Part shown: piece by piece, positions 53,594 to 62,776 of the stretch
Layout: the number at the start of each line of letters is the position of its first letter
Position numbering within the stretch: position 1 is the first letter of the stretch
Assembly (NCBI GenBank): GCA_040878185.1
Contig: JBBDMS010000003.1
Span: forward strand, 107,560-171,559
DNA: 64,000 nt
Direction of reading: 5' to 3'
DNA from: JAWXBK01 sp040878185
GTDB lineage: Bacteria; Pseudomonadota; Alphaproteobacteria; Dongiales; Dongiaceae
Translations under genes and position numbers: made by a program
The notes under the pieces: model-generated
Told to the model about the DNA's origin: nothing
Database searches by the model: none
Seen by the model: only the letters and a program-made list of their open reading frames with translations

Positions 53594-54754
53594 ATGAAGC
53601 TGGAATTCTGGCGCAAATACATGGTCGTATTTGTTGCCGTTGCAGCTCTGACAGTGTCGGCCTGCGAAGAGAAGCAGGAAGAACAGAGCCAGACAGAAGA
53701 GACAACCACCGAAGAAACCGCCGAAGCGGCGACCGAGGAGCCCGCAACCGAAGAAGTCGCTGCCGAAGAGGATGCGGCCATTCCGGCGGGCGGCGAGCTG
53801 CATATCTACAACTGGGGCAACTACACCAACCCCGAGCTGATCGCGAAGTTCGAGGCGGCGCACAATGTCAAGGTGACGCTCGACGCCTACGACTCGAACG
53901 AGACCATGCTGGCCAAGGTGAAGGCCGGCGGCCACGGCTACGATATCGTCGTGCCGGGCGACTATATGGTCGCGATCATGATCGAAGAGGGCATGCTCGA
54001 GGAAACCCGCCCCGACCAGATGTCGAACTTCAGCAATGTCGGCGCGAGCTGGAAGGACGTCTATTGGGATCCGGGTCGTCACTACAGCGTGCCATGGCAG
54101 TGGGGAACGACTTCGTTCGCGGTCAACACCGCCAAGTACAGCGGCGACATCAATACGCTTGCGATCCTGTTCGATCCGCCGGAAGAGCTTTGCGGCCGGA
54201 TCAACATGCTGCTCGACGTGAACGACGTTCTCAACGCGGGCCTGCGCTATCTCGGCCATCCGCGTTGCAACAACAACCCCGATCAGCTGCGCGAGCTGAA
54301 CGACATGCTGGTCAAGGCAAAGGAATGCTGGCGCACCATGTCGTATGACACGATCGCGCTGATGACGGCCGGCGACGTCGACGTCACCCAGCAGTGGAAC
54401 GGTGCGGCGATGCGCGTTCGTCTCTCCGACGTGCCGACGGCAAGCTATGCCTATCCTAAGGAAGGGTTCACCGGCTGGATGGACAATGTCGTCGTGCTGA
54501 AGGGGGCGACGAATGTCGAGAACGCCAAGCTGTTCCAGAACTTCATCATGGATCCGGAAAACGCGGCGCTGATCTCCGATTTCGCGAAATATGCGAACGG
54601 TATCGCGGGCAGCGAAGCGTTCCTCGATCCGGAGTTCGCGGCAGCGCCGGAGATCACGCTGCCGGAGGGCGCGCCGGCGCCGGAATTCGTACCGCCTTGC
54701 GGTGCGGACGTCGCGGCGCTCTACGACAAGATCTGGACCAACCTGCAGAAATAG
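53594..54754 (+). CDS. polyamine-binding lipoprotein (PotD/PotF-like) with acidic linker
   Basis: A 386-residue binding protein. The N-terminal signal ends in a lipobox-like LTVSAC, so it is probably anchored by a lipidated Cys. Residues about 21-62 are an unusual Glu/Thr/Ala-rich linker. The ligand domain begins LHIYNWGNYTNPELIAKFEAAHNV, the typical PotD/PotF opening, and includes YDIVVPGDYMVAIMIEEG. It would deliver polyamines to the PotABC-like transporter upstream. A strong terminator follows. Confidence 0.9.
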   Translation: MKLEFWRKYMVVFVAVAALTVSACEEKQEEQSQTEETTTEETAEAATEEPATEEVAAEEDAAIPAGGELHIYNWGNYTNPELIAKFEAAHNVKVTLDAYDSNETMLAKVKAGGHGYDIVVPGDYMVAIMIEEGMLEETRPDQMSNFSNVGASWKDVYWDPGRHYSVPWQWGTTSFAVNTAKYSGDINTLAILFDPPEELCGRINMLLDVNDVLNAGLRYLGHPRCNNNPDQLRELNDMLVKAKECWRTMSYDTIALMTAGDVDVTQQWNGAAMRVRLSDVPTASYAYPKEGFTGWMDNVVVLKGATNVENAKLFQNFIMDPENAALISDFAKYANGIAGSEAFLDPEFAAAPEITLPEGAPAPEFVPPCGADVAALYDKIWTNLQK

Positions 54755-54798
54755 CGGTCCGGGACGGCCCGGTCGGGTTGACCGGGTTCAAATGAAAA

Positions 54799-54830
54799 GG
54801 GGGCGCCCCGAAAGGAGCGCCCCCGTTTTC
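54799..54830 (+). terminator. rho-independent terminator after the binding-lipoprotein gene
   Basis: GGGGGCGC (54799-54806) pairs perfectly with GCGCCCCC (54817-54824) around a ten-base loop and is followed by GTTTTC. It ends the polyamine operon and, with weaker flanks, may also serve the convergent binding-protein gene. Confidence 0.9.
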
Positions 54831-54856
54831 TTTGGTGCGATCGCCAACCAGCGCGG

Positions 54857-55999
54857 TCAGATGCCGGCTTTCACCGCTTCGTACATCTGCTGCAATTCCG
54901 GCTCGTTCTTGATCGTCGCCTGGAAATGGCCGGCGGCGATATAGGCTTCGATATCGCCCGGCGTCAGGCCGCGGTTGATCAGGTCTTCGTCCGAGATCTG
55001 GTCGTAGACCAGCTTGTTCGAATGACCCATGCCGAAATTGTTGACCCAGTAGAGACCGGTATCGACGCTCAGATAGGCATTCATCAGATCGTAGACGATT
55101 GCCTCTTTCTCCGGCGTGACCCAGTTGGTCATCGCGAGACCGCAGGTCCACGTCATGGCGCCTTCCTTCGGCTGCATGAACATCGAGGGAATGCCCTGGT
55201 TCGAGAGGTTGAGGATCGTGTCGTTCCACGATGCCGCCGCAACCAGTTCGCCGCTCGCCAGCGCCTGCTGCCAGCCGGTATTATCGCTGGAGTAGAAGCG
55301 CAGCAGCGGTTTCTGCCGCTCCATGTATTCCTTGCAGCGCTGCGTCTCTTCGGGCGTCATGTCGAACGGATCCTCGGCACCGCAATAGATCGCCGCGACC
55401 ATCACGCCGTCGATGAGGCTGTCGATCATCGAGAGGCGTCCCGAATATTTCTCGTCCCACAGGATGCCCCAAGTATGGGCGTCGACCGGCACATACTCGG
55501 GCGCGAGATCGGTGCGGAACGTGACGGACGTCAAACCCCACCAGGCCGGCACCCACATGCGCTGACCTTCCAGGATCGTGTCGGGCACGTCATAGAGCGT
55601 CGGAATGATTTCGTCCCAATGCTCGAGCCGCGCGGTATCGATCGGCCGCAGAAAGCCGAGGTCGTTCCATTTCATGACCTTGTACGAACAGGGCATGACC
55701 ATGTCGGGCTCGAAGCCCGAGCGCATCTTGATCTCGGCCTCTTCCTCGTCGCCCCATACGGTCGCATCCGGCGAGGCGCCGTATTTGTCGAAATATTCCT
55801 TGTGCATCTCGGGCACTTCGTAGCCCGCCCAGGTGTAGAGCATCGGCTGCTCTTCCTGCGCGAGTGCGGCGGTGCGGCCGGTCGGAAGGATGAACGATGC
55901 AAGTCCGACCGATGCCATGATCCGCATGATGTCGCGGCGTCCGAGCCGGCCGTACTTGATCTCGTCGATGAACCGTTCGATGTCCCGTTTGGTTTCCAT
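54857..55999 (-). CDS. second extracellular polyamine-type binding protein
   Basis: About 380 residues from the ATG at 55999, which has TGGAGG upstream; a GTG at 56011 would overlap that ribosome site. The N-terminus has a cytoplasmic KRDIERFIDEIKYGRLGRRDIM stretch and an IMASVGLASFILPTG hydrophobic region with LGRRD, suggesting Tat-type export. The body (LYTWAGYEVPEMHKEYFDKYG) is of the spermidine/putrescine-binding class but clearly different from the facing lipoprotein. It converges on that gene and may give the shared transporter a second ligand. Confidence 0.85.
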   Translation of the reverse strand: METKRDIERFIDEIKYGRLGRRDIMRIMASVGLASFILPTGRTAALAQEEQPMLYTWAGYEVPEMHKEYFDKYGASPDATVWGDEEEAEIKMRSGFEPDMVMPCSYKVMKWNDLGFLRPIDTARLEHWDEIIPTLYDVPDTILEGQRMWVPAWWGLTSVTFRTDLAPEYVPVDAHTWGILWDEKYSGRLSMIDSLIDGVMVAAIYCGAEDPFDMTPEETQRCKEYMERQKPLLRFYSSDNTGWQQALASGELVAAASWNDTILNLSNQGIPSMFMQPKEGAMTWTCGLAMTNWVTPEKEAIVYDLMNAYLSVDTGLYWVNNFGMGHSNKLVYDQISDEDLINRGLTPGDIEAYIAAGHFQATIKNEPELQQMYEAVKAGI

Positions 56000-56255
56000 T
56001 GTCGCCTCCACGCTGTTTCCCGATCCCCGGTTCCTCGCTTTGCATCAGGCGTACGGCATCGTCGGCCGCACGGAGGGGTTTTCTGGGGAATTGAAGGCAG
56101 GGCAATTGGCACGACCAGCCAGATTTACCCCTTCCACCCTGCCAATTTCGTTTCTTGTTTGTACAATTCTGGCCCTTGGGCGGCCCGCAAAGCAAGGCCT
56201 GCCAGGGCCGCCGCAAGCCCTATCTCGCGGCGGAAGCGGCTCTTATGCTGGTGTC

Positions 56256-56513
56256 ATGGTCCCATTTCGCTCCTTTGCGATGGCAGTATTGATTGGTTTC
56301 GCGCCGCTGGCCGCTTCGTTCGCCGGGGGTGCCGACAGCGTGGAGACGGCGGCACCCGAACCAACCCCGGCTGCGGTCACGGACCTGAGCGCGGCCGGCC
56401 CGGCCGATGGCGCGGCGGCGGACGAGGATTGCGGCTGCGGTGCGCGTTCGCCCGGTCAGCTCGAAGAGACACAGCAGCAGATGCAGGAATGGCAGGCAAA
56501 ACAGACGCCCTGA
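56256..56513 (+). CDS. small exported protein with CGC motif
   Basis: An 85-residue protein from the ATG at 56256. A signal peptide (FAMAVLIGFAPLAASFA) is followed by an Ala/Pro/Glu-rich stretch, then EDCGCGARSP and a Gln-rich helical tail. The two close cysteines could bind a metal or form a disulfide. It precedes the ECF sigma cluster by 180 bases and may be a target or sensor of that system. I recognise no family. Confidence 0.6.
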   Translation: MVPFRSFAMAVLIGFAPLAASFAGGADSVETAAPEPTPAAVTDLSAAGPADGAAADEDCGCGARSPGQLEETQQQMQEWQAKQTP

Positions 56514-56693
56514 ACGCGATTCCGGCGTCTTTCGCCCCCTTACGCCGATCATGCTGCGCAGGATTCGGCGCCGGCTCGCGTGTAAGGACATTGGCAGCCC
56601 GACAGAGGGGCGGCGTAACCGGCATACCCGCCGTCCGCCCGGCTGCAGCAAGCCAGGGCGGAACGGACCGATGGGTCGCAGAACCGGATTGCA

Positions 56694-57311
56694 ATGGGTG
56701 ACGGGATCGGCGCTTTGGACGGCGAGGGGGACGATCTGCTCATGCGCCGGGCCGGCACCGGCGACGGCGTCGCATTCGGCTTGCTGGTCGAACGTCACGC
56801 CGGCCGTGCGCGCGCAATCGCGATTCGCGTTACCGGCAACGCAGCCGATGCCGACGAGTTGCTTCAGGAAGCGTTCCTGCGTGCCTGGCGCAAGGCACCA
56901 ACCTGGCATGCGAACGACGAGAGCGCGACGACGGCGCGCTTCAGCACATGGCTTATTCGCGTGCTGGTCAATCTCTGCATCGATCGCAAGCGGCGCGTCA
57001 CACCGCTGCCACTCGAGGTCGCCGGCGATCCGCGCGACGAAACACCGGGTGCGGACCGGCGCATCGCCGAACGCGAAACGGCGGCCCGCGTGACCGCGGC
57101 GATCGACCGGCTGCCGCCGCGTCAGCGCGAAGCGCTGCTGCTGTGTCATTTCGAGGCACGCAGCAACGAGGAGGCCGCGTCGATGCTGGGCATCAATGTC
57201 GGCGCGCTCGAAGCGCTGCTGGTGCGCGCCCGGCGGAAGCTGCGCGCGATGCTCGAACCGGAACGAGGCGATCTCCTGCGTGGGCAGGAAGCATGGGGCG
57301 ACGAGAGATGA
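56694..57311 (+). CDS. ECF-type RNA polymerase sigma factor
   Basis: A 205-residue sigma-70 family factor with region 2 (ADADELLQEAFLRAWRKAPTW, then ARFSTWLIRVLVNLCIDRKRR) and region 4 (IDRLPPRQREALLLCHFEARSNEEAASMLGINVGALEALLVRARRKLR). The stop codon overlaps the start of the next gene (ATGA), which encodes a single-span membrane protein, the usual arrangement for a sigma factor and its regulator. The small CGC protein lies upstream. Confidence 0.9.
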   Translation: MGDGIGALDGEGDDLLMRRAGTGDGVAFGLLVERHAGRARAIAIRVTGNAADADELLQEAFLRAWRKAPTWHANDESATTARFSTWLIRVLVNLCIDRKRRVTPLPLEVAGDPRDETPGADRRIAERETAARVTAAIDRLPPRQREALLLCHFEARSNEEAASMLGINVGALEALLVRARRKLRAMLEPERGDLLRGQEAWGDER

Positions 57312-57751
57312 CCGAGAAACAAATGACGCTCGAACGATTGCAGACCATTCTCGATGCCTATGGCGCCGATCCGGCGCGCTGGCCCGAAGCCGAACGGATG
57401 GCTGCCGAGCGGCTGCTGGCAGCGATGCCCGAGGCGCATGTGAAGTATGAAGCGGCGGCGCGGCTCGATACCATGCTCGATTCCACGACGCTGCCGAAAT
57501 TGCGTCCGCTCGACACCACGATCCTGACGGCGCGCGTTGTTGCGATGCCGCAGCGCGATCCGCTGCGCCATCCGCTCGGCTGGCTGGTGCACACGATCGG
57601 TGTCGACGGCCCGGCTGCGGCCGGCCTTGCACTGGCGGCGGCGCTCGCCGGCTTTCTCATCGGCTGGGGTGATCCCGAACCGGCCATCGCCGACGAAACG
57701 CTCGCCGTCCTGTTTCCCGTTTCAAGCTCGGAGGTCGACCAATCATGGTAA
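57308..57751 (+). CDS. single-span membrane protein, likely anti-sigma regulator
   Basis: A 147-residue protein whose start overlaps the sigma factor stop. The N-terminal part MTLERLQTILDAYGADPARWPEAER is a recurrent opening of alphaproteobacterial proteins encoded after ECF sigma genes. A membrane segment lies near residues 100-120 (AAGLALAAALAGFLIGWG). No zinc-finger (HxxxCxxC) motif is present, so its anti-sigma role rests on context. Confidence 0.65.
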   Translation: MTEKQMTLERLQTILDAYGADPARWPEAERMAAERLLAAMPEAHVKYEAAARLDTMLDSTTLPKLRPLDTTILTARVVAMPQRDPLRHPLGWLVHTIGVDGPAAAGLALAAALAGFLIGWGDPEPAIADETLAVLFPVSSSEVDQSW

Positions 57752-58221
57752 CCGCTGTGTGGACCCATGCGCGCTGGGTCGTGATCGCGCTGGCGATTTC
57801 GATCGTCCTCAATCTCTTCCTGCTCGGGATGACAGGCGGCCGCCATCTGCATCACTGGTTCGGCGGAAGCGACCAGCCCACCGTATCCTGGATGCAGGAC
57901 GAACAGGTCCGCCCCGTGCGCTGGCTGTTGTTTCGTCTGACAGAAGGTCTCGACCGCGCGGATCGGGACAGTTTCCTCGAAGCGGTGGGTGCCGATCGCG
58001 AAGCGCTAACCGAGGCTGGCGGCGCGCTGCTGGTGCAGCGGCGCCTTGCGCTCGATCTGCTGCGGGCCGAGCCGTTCGATCGTCCCGCCATCGATGCGGC
58101 GCAGGATGAACTGCGTCGACGCAATGATGCGTTTCAGGCGGCGATGCTGCGTGCGATTGCCGATGCGGCGGCAACGCTGCCGCCCGATGCGCGCGCGAAA
58201 CTCGGCAGCGGCTGGGAGTAG
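57745..58221 (+). CDS. periplasmic heavy-metal sensor / CpxP-Spy-like protein
   Basis: A 158-residue protein anchored by an N-terminal segment (WVVIALAISIVLNLFLLGM) with a helical periplasmic part (LRRRNDAFQAAMLRAIADAAATLPPDARAKLGSGWE at the end). It resembles the heavy-metal-resistance (CzcE/CnrX/Spy-like) family. It overlaps the membrane regulator by seven bases, so sigma factor, regulator and periplasmic sensor form one unit that should respond to envelope or metal stress. Confidence 0.75.
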   Translation: MVTAVWTHARWVVIALAISIVLNLFLLGMTGGRHLHHWFGGSDQPTVSWMQDEQVRPVRWLLFRLTEGLDRADRDSFLEAVGADREALTEAGGALLVQRRLALDLLRAEPFDRPAIDAAQDELRRRNDAFQAAMLRAIADAAATLPPDARAKLGSGWE

Positions 58222-58223
58222 TC

Positions 58224-58248
58224 GCGGACGGGTCTTACCGTCGTCCGC
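58224..58248. terminator. hairpin between convergent genes
   Basis: GCGGACG (58224-58230) pairs with CGTCCGC (58242-58248) around an 11-base loop, spanning the stop of the MFS gene and the end of the sigma cluster. No T-run on either side; weak evidence. Confidence 0.35.
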
Positions 58249-59467
58249 CCGCGAGCTTTCGGGAATCCGGATCGGCGCGCAGCCGTGCCATCGCGATGAC
58301 GCCGAGAGCCGGGCCGATCGCCAGCGGCGCGAAGGCATATTCCCAGCCGAGCGTGTCGACCCACCAGGGCATCAGGTGGATCGTCAGCAAGGTCAGCGTG
58401 AATCCGATCGAGGTCTGCAAGGTCAGCATCGTGCCGACCAAATGGCGCTCCGACAGCTCAGCGATCGATGCCGAGAACTGCGCCGAGTCGGCAACGACCG
58501 CGACACCCCAGATGAGACAGAGCGCGATCAGCCAGCGCGGATCGCCGCCGAACAGAAAGCCGACCGTCAGCGCGCAACCACCACTCACCGCCATCGCCGC
58601 GATGGTGATCGTGGTACGGCCGAGCCGGTCGGCGAGCAACCCGGCGGCGATGCAGCCGACAGCACCGATCCCAACCACGGCAAAGGTTGCATAGCGCGCG
58701 AGGGGCGCCGCCTCGTCCAGCGCCATCGTCGCGAGGAAGCTCGCCTGCAGGAAGACACCGATCCACGCCCACATCGCGTAGAGCTCCCACATATGGCCGA
58801 AATAGCCGAAATTCGCGAGGCGCAGCGAGCGCACGCGCCAGGCGGCCAGCGCCATGCGCGGATCGAAGCGCGGCGTTGCCGCCATGCGCGGCCCCAACGG
58901 CACGAACAGGATTGCCCCGGCGGCGGTGAGCGCCGAGAGCGAAGCGATTGCAATCGTTGCCCGCCAGTCGAGCCCGCCGAGCGCGTTAAAGAGATGCGGT
59001 GCAGCCGACCCGAGCGTCAGTGCGCCCACCAACAATCCGACGACGAGGCCCATATCGTGCTTCGCCCAGGTCGACGCGAGTTTCATCCCGACCGGATAGA
59101 CGCCGGCCATGCACATGCCCGTTACGAAACGCAACGCGATCACGCCCCAGGATGTCGGTTCGATGAGCAGGATCGCCCCGTTCGCGATCGCGCCGACAAG
59201 AGCGGACACAGCAAAGAAACGTCTTGGGTCGAGCCGGTCGGCGAGGCCGAAGAAGGCGGAGATCAGCGTGCCGGCGACGAAACCCGCCTGCACCGCACTG
59301 GTGAACAATGATTGCAGGGTTGCGGAAAGTTCATAGTCGCGCGCGAGCGAGGGCAGGATCGCGGTTGCCGAAAACCAGAGCGCGAGCGCGGCAACCTGGC
59401 AATAGGCGATCAGCGCAAGCGCGCGCCAGCGGTTTGCAACGGGTGCCGCGGTGCCCTTGGACGGCAC
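58235..59467 (-). CDS. MFS transporter
   Basis: A 12-helix major facilitator of about 410 residues if it begins at the GTG at 59467, which avoids a 59-base overlap with the reductase gene; an ATG at 59530 is the longer alternative. It contains FFGLADRLDPRRFF (motif A-like loop 2-3) and the LRFVTGMCMAGVYPVGMKL helix 4. The class is the arabinose-efflux-like group whose substrates are mostly unknown. It is the last of three leftward genes with the reductase and the CoA ligase. Confidence 0.85.
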   Translation of the reverse strand: MPSKGTAAPVANRWRALALIAYCQVAALALWFSATAILPSLARDYELSATLQSLFTSAVQAGFVAGTLISAFFGLADRLDPRRFFAVSALVGAIANGAILLIEPTSWGVIALRFVTGMCMAGVYPVGMKLASTWAKHDMGLVVGLLVGALTLGSAAPHLFNALGGLDWRATIAIASLSALTAAGAILFVPLGPRMAATPRFDPRMALAAWRVRSLRLANFGYFGHMWELYAMWAWIGVFLQASFLATMALDEAAPLARYATFAVVGIGAVGCIAAGLLADRLGRTTITIAAMAVSGGCALTVGFLFGGDPRWLIALCLIWGVAVVADSAQFSASIAELSERHLVGTMLTLQTSIGFTLTLLTIHLMPWWVDTLGWEYAFAPLAIGPALGVIAMARLRADPDSRKLAGGRR

Positions 59468-59471
59468 GCCA

Positions 59472-60455
59472 CTAGGCGGGGTAACAGCCGGCGACGCGAC
59501 CGCGCTGGATCGCCAGCGCGAGAATCGCATCGAGCATCGGCGTTTCGATACCGACCATGTCGCCCATCTCGACCACGGCGGTCAGCAGTGCATCGATCTC
59601 CATTGCCTTGCCGTTTTCGAGGTCCTGCAGCATCGAGCTCTTATGCGCGCCGACATCGGCAGCCCAGCCGATCCGCGTTTCGATATCGACACCGAAGGAA
59701 ACGCCCAGCGCCTCGGCGACCTGCTGGCTCTCTTCCATCATGCGGCGGATGACCGGGCGCGTGCCGGGATCGGTTGCGATCTGGACCAGCGTGCCGTGCG
59801 TGAGAATGCTGACCGGATTGAACGAAAGATTGCCCCACAATTTGACCCAGATATCGTCGCGGATCTTGGGGCGTATCGGCGCCTTGAAATCGGCATCGTT
59901 GAGCGCGGCGGAGAGCGCCTTGATCCGCTCGCTGCGGCTGCCATCCGGCTCGCCGAGCATGAAACGGTTGCCGTAGCCGTGCCGGATGACGCCCGGCTCC
60001 GCGATCTCGGCGGCGGGATAGACGACGCAACCGATGACGCGGTGCGTTTCGATCAGCGTCTCGAGCCGCCCGTCGGGGTCGAGGCTGCGGATGCGCCGGT
60101 CGCGCCACGGACCGTCGAGTCCGTGGAAATACCACCAGGGCACGCCGTTCATCGCCGTCAGCACGGCGGTGTCGGGACCGAGCAGCGGCTGCATGGCCTC
60201 GGCGATGCCGGCAACCGCGGGGGCCTTCACCGCGACGATCACCACGTCCTGCGGGCCCGCCTGTTTCGGATTGTCGGTCGCCGCCGGCCGCGCGACGATC
60301 GTTTCCGCATCGGTGACGAGTTTCAGTCCGTTGCGGCGGATCGAATCGAGATGCGCACCGCGCGCAATCAGCGTCACCTCGTGATCGCCTTTGTGCGCGA
60401 GCCGAGCGCCCAGCAATCCACCGATCGATCCGGCGCCGTAAATGCAGATATTCAC
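59472..60455 (-). CDS. 2-dehydropantoate 2-reductase family protein
   Basis: A 327-residue ApbA/PanE-type reductase beginning at GTG, four bases into the end of the ligase gene. It has the NADP loop GAGSIGG, the catalytic Lys region (WVKLWGNLSFNPVSILTHG) and the C-terminal KSSMLQDLENGKAMEIDALLTAVV substrate loop. PanE makes pantoate for CoA synthesis, but many paralogues reduce other 2-keto acids. Proximity to an acyl-CoA ligase suggests a catabolic paralogue rather than the vitamin enzyme. Confidence 0.85.
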   Translation of the reverse strand: MNICIYGAGSIGGLLGARLAHKGDHEVTLIARGAHLDSIRRNGLKLVTDAETIVARPAATDNPKQAGPQDVVIVAVKAPAVAGIAEAMQPLLGPDTAVLTAMNGVPWWYFHGLDGPWRDRRIRSLDPDGRLETLIETHRVIGCVVYPAAEIAEPGVIRHGYGNRFMLGEPDGSRSERIKALSAALNDADFKAPIRPKIRDDIWVKLWGNLSFNPVSILTHGTLVQIATDPGTRPVIRRMMEESQQVAEALGVSFGVDIETRIGWAADVGAHKSSMLQDLENGKAMEIDALLTAVVEMGDMVGIETPMLDAILALAIQRGRVAGCYPA

Positions 60456-61969
60456 GAGGCGAGCCCCAGTTTGGCGGCGAGCCCGATGCGCTGCAGCTTG
60501 CCGGTCGCGCCTTTCGGGATCTCGTCGAGGATGACGATCTTCCGCGGCACCTTGAAATCGGCGAGCCGTTCCGAAAGGAAATCGCGCAGACCCCGTTCGT
60601 CGGCGGTCATTGATTCGCGCAATACGACGGCGGCCGCGACGTCCTCGCCCAGCTTCGCATGCGGCATAGCAAAGGCGACGGCCTGCGCGACGGCGGGATG
60701 CGCCATCAGCGCCTCGTCGACTTCGCGCGGGCTGATCTTCTCGCCGCCGCGATTGATGATTTCCTTGAGCCGCCCCTCGATCGTGAGAAAACCCTCGTTA
60801 TCGAACTTCCCGAGATCGCCGGTGCGGAACCAGCCGTCATGGAACGCGGTCGCGTTGGCGGCGGCGTTGTTGAGATAGCCCGCCGTCACATTGCGGCCGC
60901 GGATCACGACTTCGCCCGTCGCATCGCCCGACAGCAGCCGCCCGTCTTCCGACATCAGCCGGACTTCGGGGCCGGCGGCAGCGCCGACCGAACCCGCCTT
61001 GCGCCCGCCCGGCGGCAGCATATTGCTGGTCATCTGATGCGTCGCCTCGGTCATGCCGTAGGATTCGATGACCGGGCAGCCGAACGTCTCCTCGAGCTCG
61101 GCCATGACGCGGGCCGGCAAGGACGACGAGGACGAGCGGATGAACCGCAGCCGCTGCGTATCGAGCACCGCGCGGTTATGCGACGCGCGCGCGAGATTCG
61201 CCTGATGCATGGTCGGCACTGCCGAGTACCAGCTCGCCTGCGATTCGGTCAGCCAGGCGTAGAATCGCAGCGCGTTATAGCCGGGCGAGCAGAAAACCGA
61301 GCCGCCGGCGCGGATTGATGCAGCGAGCACGCCGACCAGCCCGTGAATATGAAAGAGCGGCATGATGTTGAGGCAGCGATCGGCCGCGCCGAGCCGGAGC
61401 GTGCTCGCAATATTTCCGGCCGAGGCGATCAAATTTCTATGGCTGAGCGGCACCAGTTTAGGACGCGAGGTCGTGCCCGACGTGTGCAGCAGCAAAGCCG
61501 TATCTTCGCCGTCGGGCCGCGTCGCCGTCGGCTTTGCGCCTGACGGCGCATCGATCGTAAACGCGCCGGCTTCGGTCTGCGGGCGGATCGACAGAATCGG
61601 AATGCCGCGCCGCTTCGCGACCTCGATCACCGGCGTGTCGGAGCCGGCTTCGACGATCAGCGCCTTCGCCGCAAGATCGCCGAGATAGAAATCGAACTCG
61701 TCGGTGCGATAGCCCGGATTGAGCGGAGCGGCCGCCGCCTGCGCGGCAACGCCGAGAAACGCCGTCGCGGCCTCGGGCCCGTTCGGCAGCACGATCGCGA
61801 CGCCGTCACCGGCGCCGATACCATGCGCCGCGAGCGCTGCCGCGGTGCGGTCGATCTGTGCCGCGAGCGCCCCGTAGCTGAGCGTGCCGCGATCGGGGGC
61901 GAGCAGAGCCGCGTCATTGTCCGGGCGTGCCGCAATCAGATCGGCAATGGTGGTCGGCGTGTCGGTCAT
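60452..61969 (-). CDS. acyl-CoA synthetase, oxalate-CoA-ligase-like
   Basis: A 505-residue AMP-forming ligase from the ATG at 61969; a TTG five codons upstream is an alternative. P-loop LLHTSGTTSRPKLVPLSHRN, the MPLFHIHGLVGVLAAS stretch, ESYGMTEATHQMTSN, RGGEKISPREVDEAL and a catalytic Lys in GATGKLQR closely resemble oxalate-CoA ligases (Pcs60-like) and small-acid CoA ligases. Unlike the quorum-operon ligases, it keeps normal hinge residues. It shares a four-base overlap with the reductase gene. Confidence 0.85.
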   Translation of the reverse strand: MTDTPTTIADLIAARPDNDAALLAPDRGTLSYGALAAQIDRTAAALAAHGIGAGDGVAIVLPNGPEAATAFLGVAAQAAAAPLNPGYRTDEFDFYLGDLAAKALIVEAGSDTPVIEVAKRRGIPILSIRPQTEAGAFTIDAPSGAKPTATRPDGEDTALLLHTSGTTSRPKLVPLSHRNLIASAGNIASTLRLGAADRCLNIMPLFHIHGLVGVLAASIRAGGSVFCSPGYNALRFYAWLTESQASWYSAVPTMHQANLARASHNRAVLDTQRLRFIRSSSSSLPARVMAELEETFGCPVIESYGMTEATHQMTSNMLPPGGRKAGSVGAAAGPEVRLMSEDGRLLSGDATGEVVIRGRNVTAGYLNNAAANATAFHDGWFRTGDLGKFDNEGFLTIEGRLKEIINRGGEKISPREVDEALMAHPAVAQAVAFAMPHAKLGEDVAAAVVLRESMTADERGLRDFLSERLADFKVPRKIVILDEIPKGATGKLQRIGLAAKLGLAS

Positions 61970-62046
61970 TGTTTTGGAGTTCAACGCAAGCTGATGGACA
62001 AGGCTGCGACACTAGCAATCCGCCGCGCGCATGGCGAGGCGGCGAA

Positions 62047-62688
62047 TCAGCCCTGCTGTGATTTCCCGGTGCGGTCCCGGCCGAGTGCGTCGATCTTCTC
62101 CTGCAGCTGTTCGAGCTGCTGGCGCAACGCTTCGACCGAATCGGCGGCCTTTTTCGCCTGGCCGACGATATCGGGTGCCGCCTCGTGTTCGGGGGCGCCG
62201 GTTGCGCCCGGCGTGCCGGCCGCGCGGAACGGGTTGAACATCTGCATCGCCTGCTCAAACAGAGCGAGGTTCTGCTTGCCCATTTCCTCGAAACGGCCGA
62301 ACGGGAACATGCCGCCGAAACTGTCCTGCATCGCCTTCCGCATCTGCTCCTGATTGCGCGCGAACGATTCCATCGAGTGCTCGAGATAGCGCGGCACCAG
62401 GAACTGGAGATTGTCGCCGTAGAACTTGATGAGCTGGCGCAGGAAATTGAGCGGCAGCAGGTTCTGGCCGCCCTTCGATTCCTCTTCGACGATGATCTGG
62501 GTCAGCACCTGGCGGGTGATGTCCTCGCCGGTCTTGGCGTCGAACACCGTGAACTCGAAGCCGTCCTTCACCATCTGGCAGAGATGGTCGAGCGTTACAT
62601 AACTCGAGGTTGCCGTATTGTAGAGCCGCCGGTTGGCGTACTTCTTGATGGTAATCGGGCCGGTCTGACCCGTGCCGGTATCTGCCAT
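62047..62688 (-). CDS. phaR: PhaR, polyhydroxyalkanoate synthesis repressor
   Basis: A 213-residue protein from the ATG at 62688. The N-terminal PHB/PHA accumulation regulator DNA-binding domain (ITIKKYANRRLYNTATSSYVTLDHLCQMVKDGFEF) and the following PHB-regulator domain (RQLIKFYGDNLQFLVPRYLE) are complete; the C-terminus is a coiled coil. PhaR binds PHA granules and represses phasin and its own gene until polymer accumulates. It is divergent from the PhaE-like/PhaC genes. Confidence 0.93.
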   Translation of the reverse strand: MADTGTGQTGPITIKKYANRRLYNTATSSYVTLDHLCQMVKDGFEFTVFDAKTGEDITRQVLTQIIVEEESKGGQNLLPLNFLRQLIKFYGDNLQFLVPRYLEHSMESFARNQEQMRKAMQDSFGGMFPFGRFEEMGKQNLALFEQAMQMFNPFRAAGTPGATGAPEHEAAPDIVGQAKKAADSVEALRQQLEQLQEKIDALGRDRTGKSQQG

Positions 62689-62776
62689 GGGTCCGCGCTG
62701 TCCTCGAATGCCTGCGCTGCACACGCGAAGGGGCGAGCATAACAGCATTTGGGCGGCGTTGTGCAATGCATTAGCT

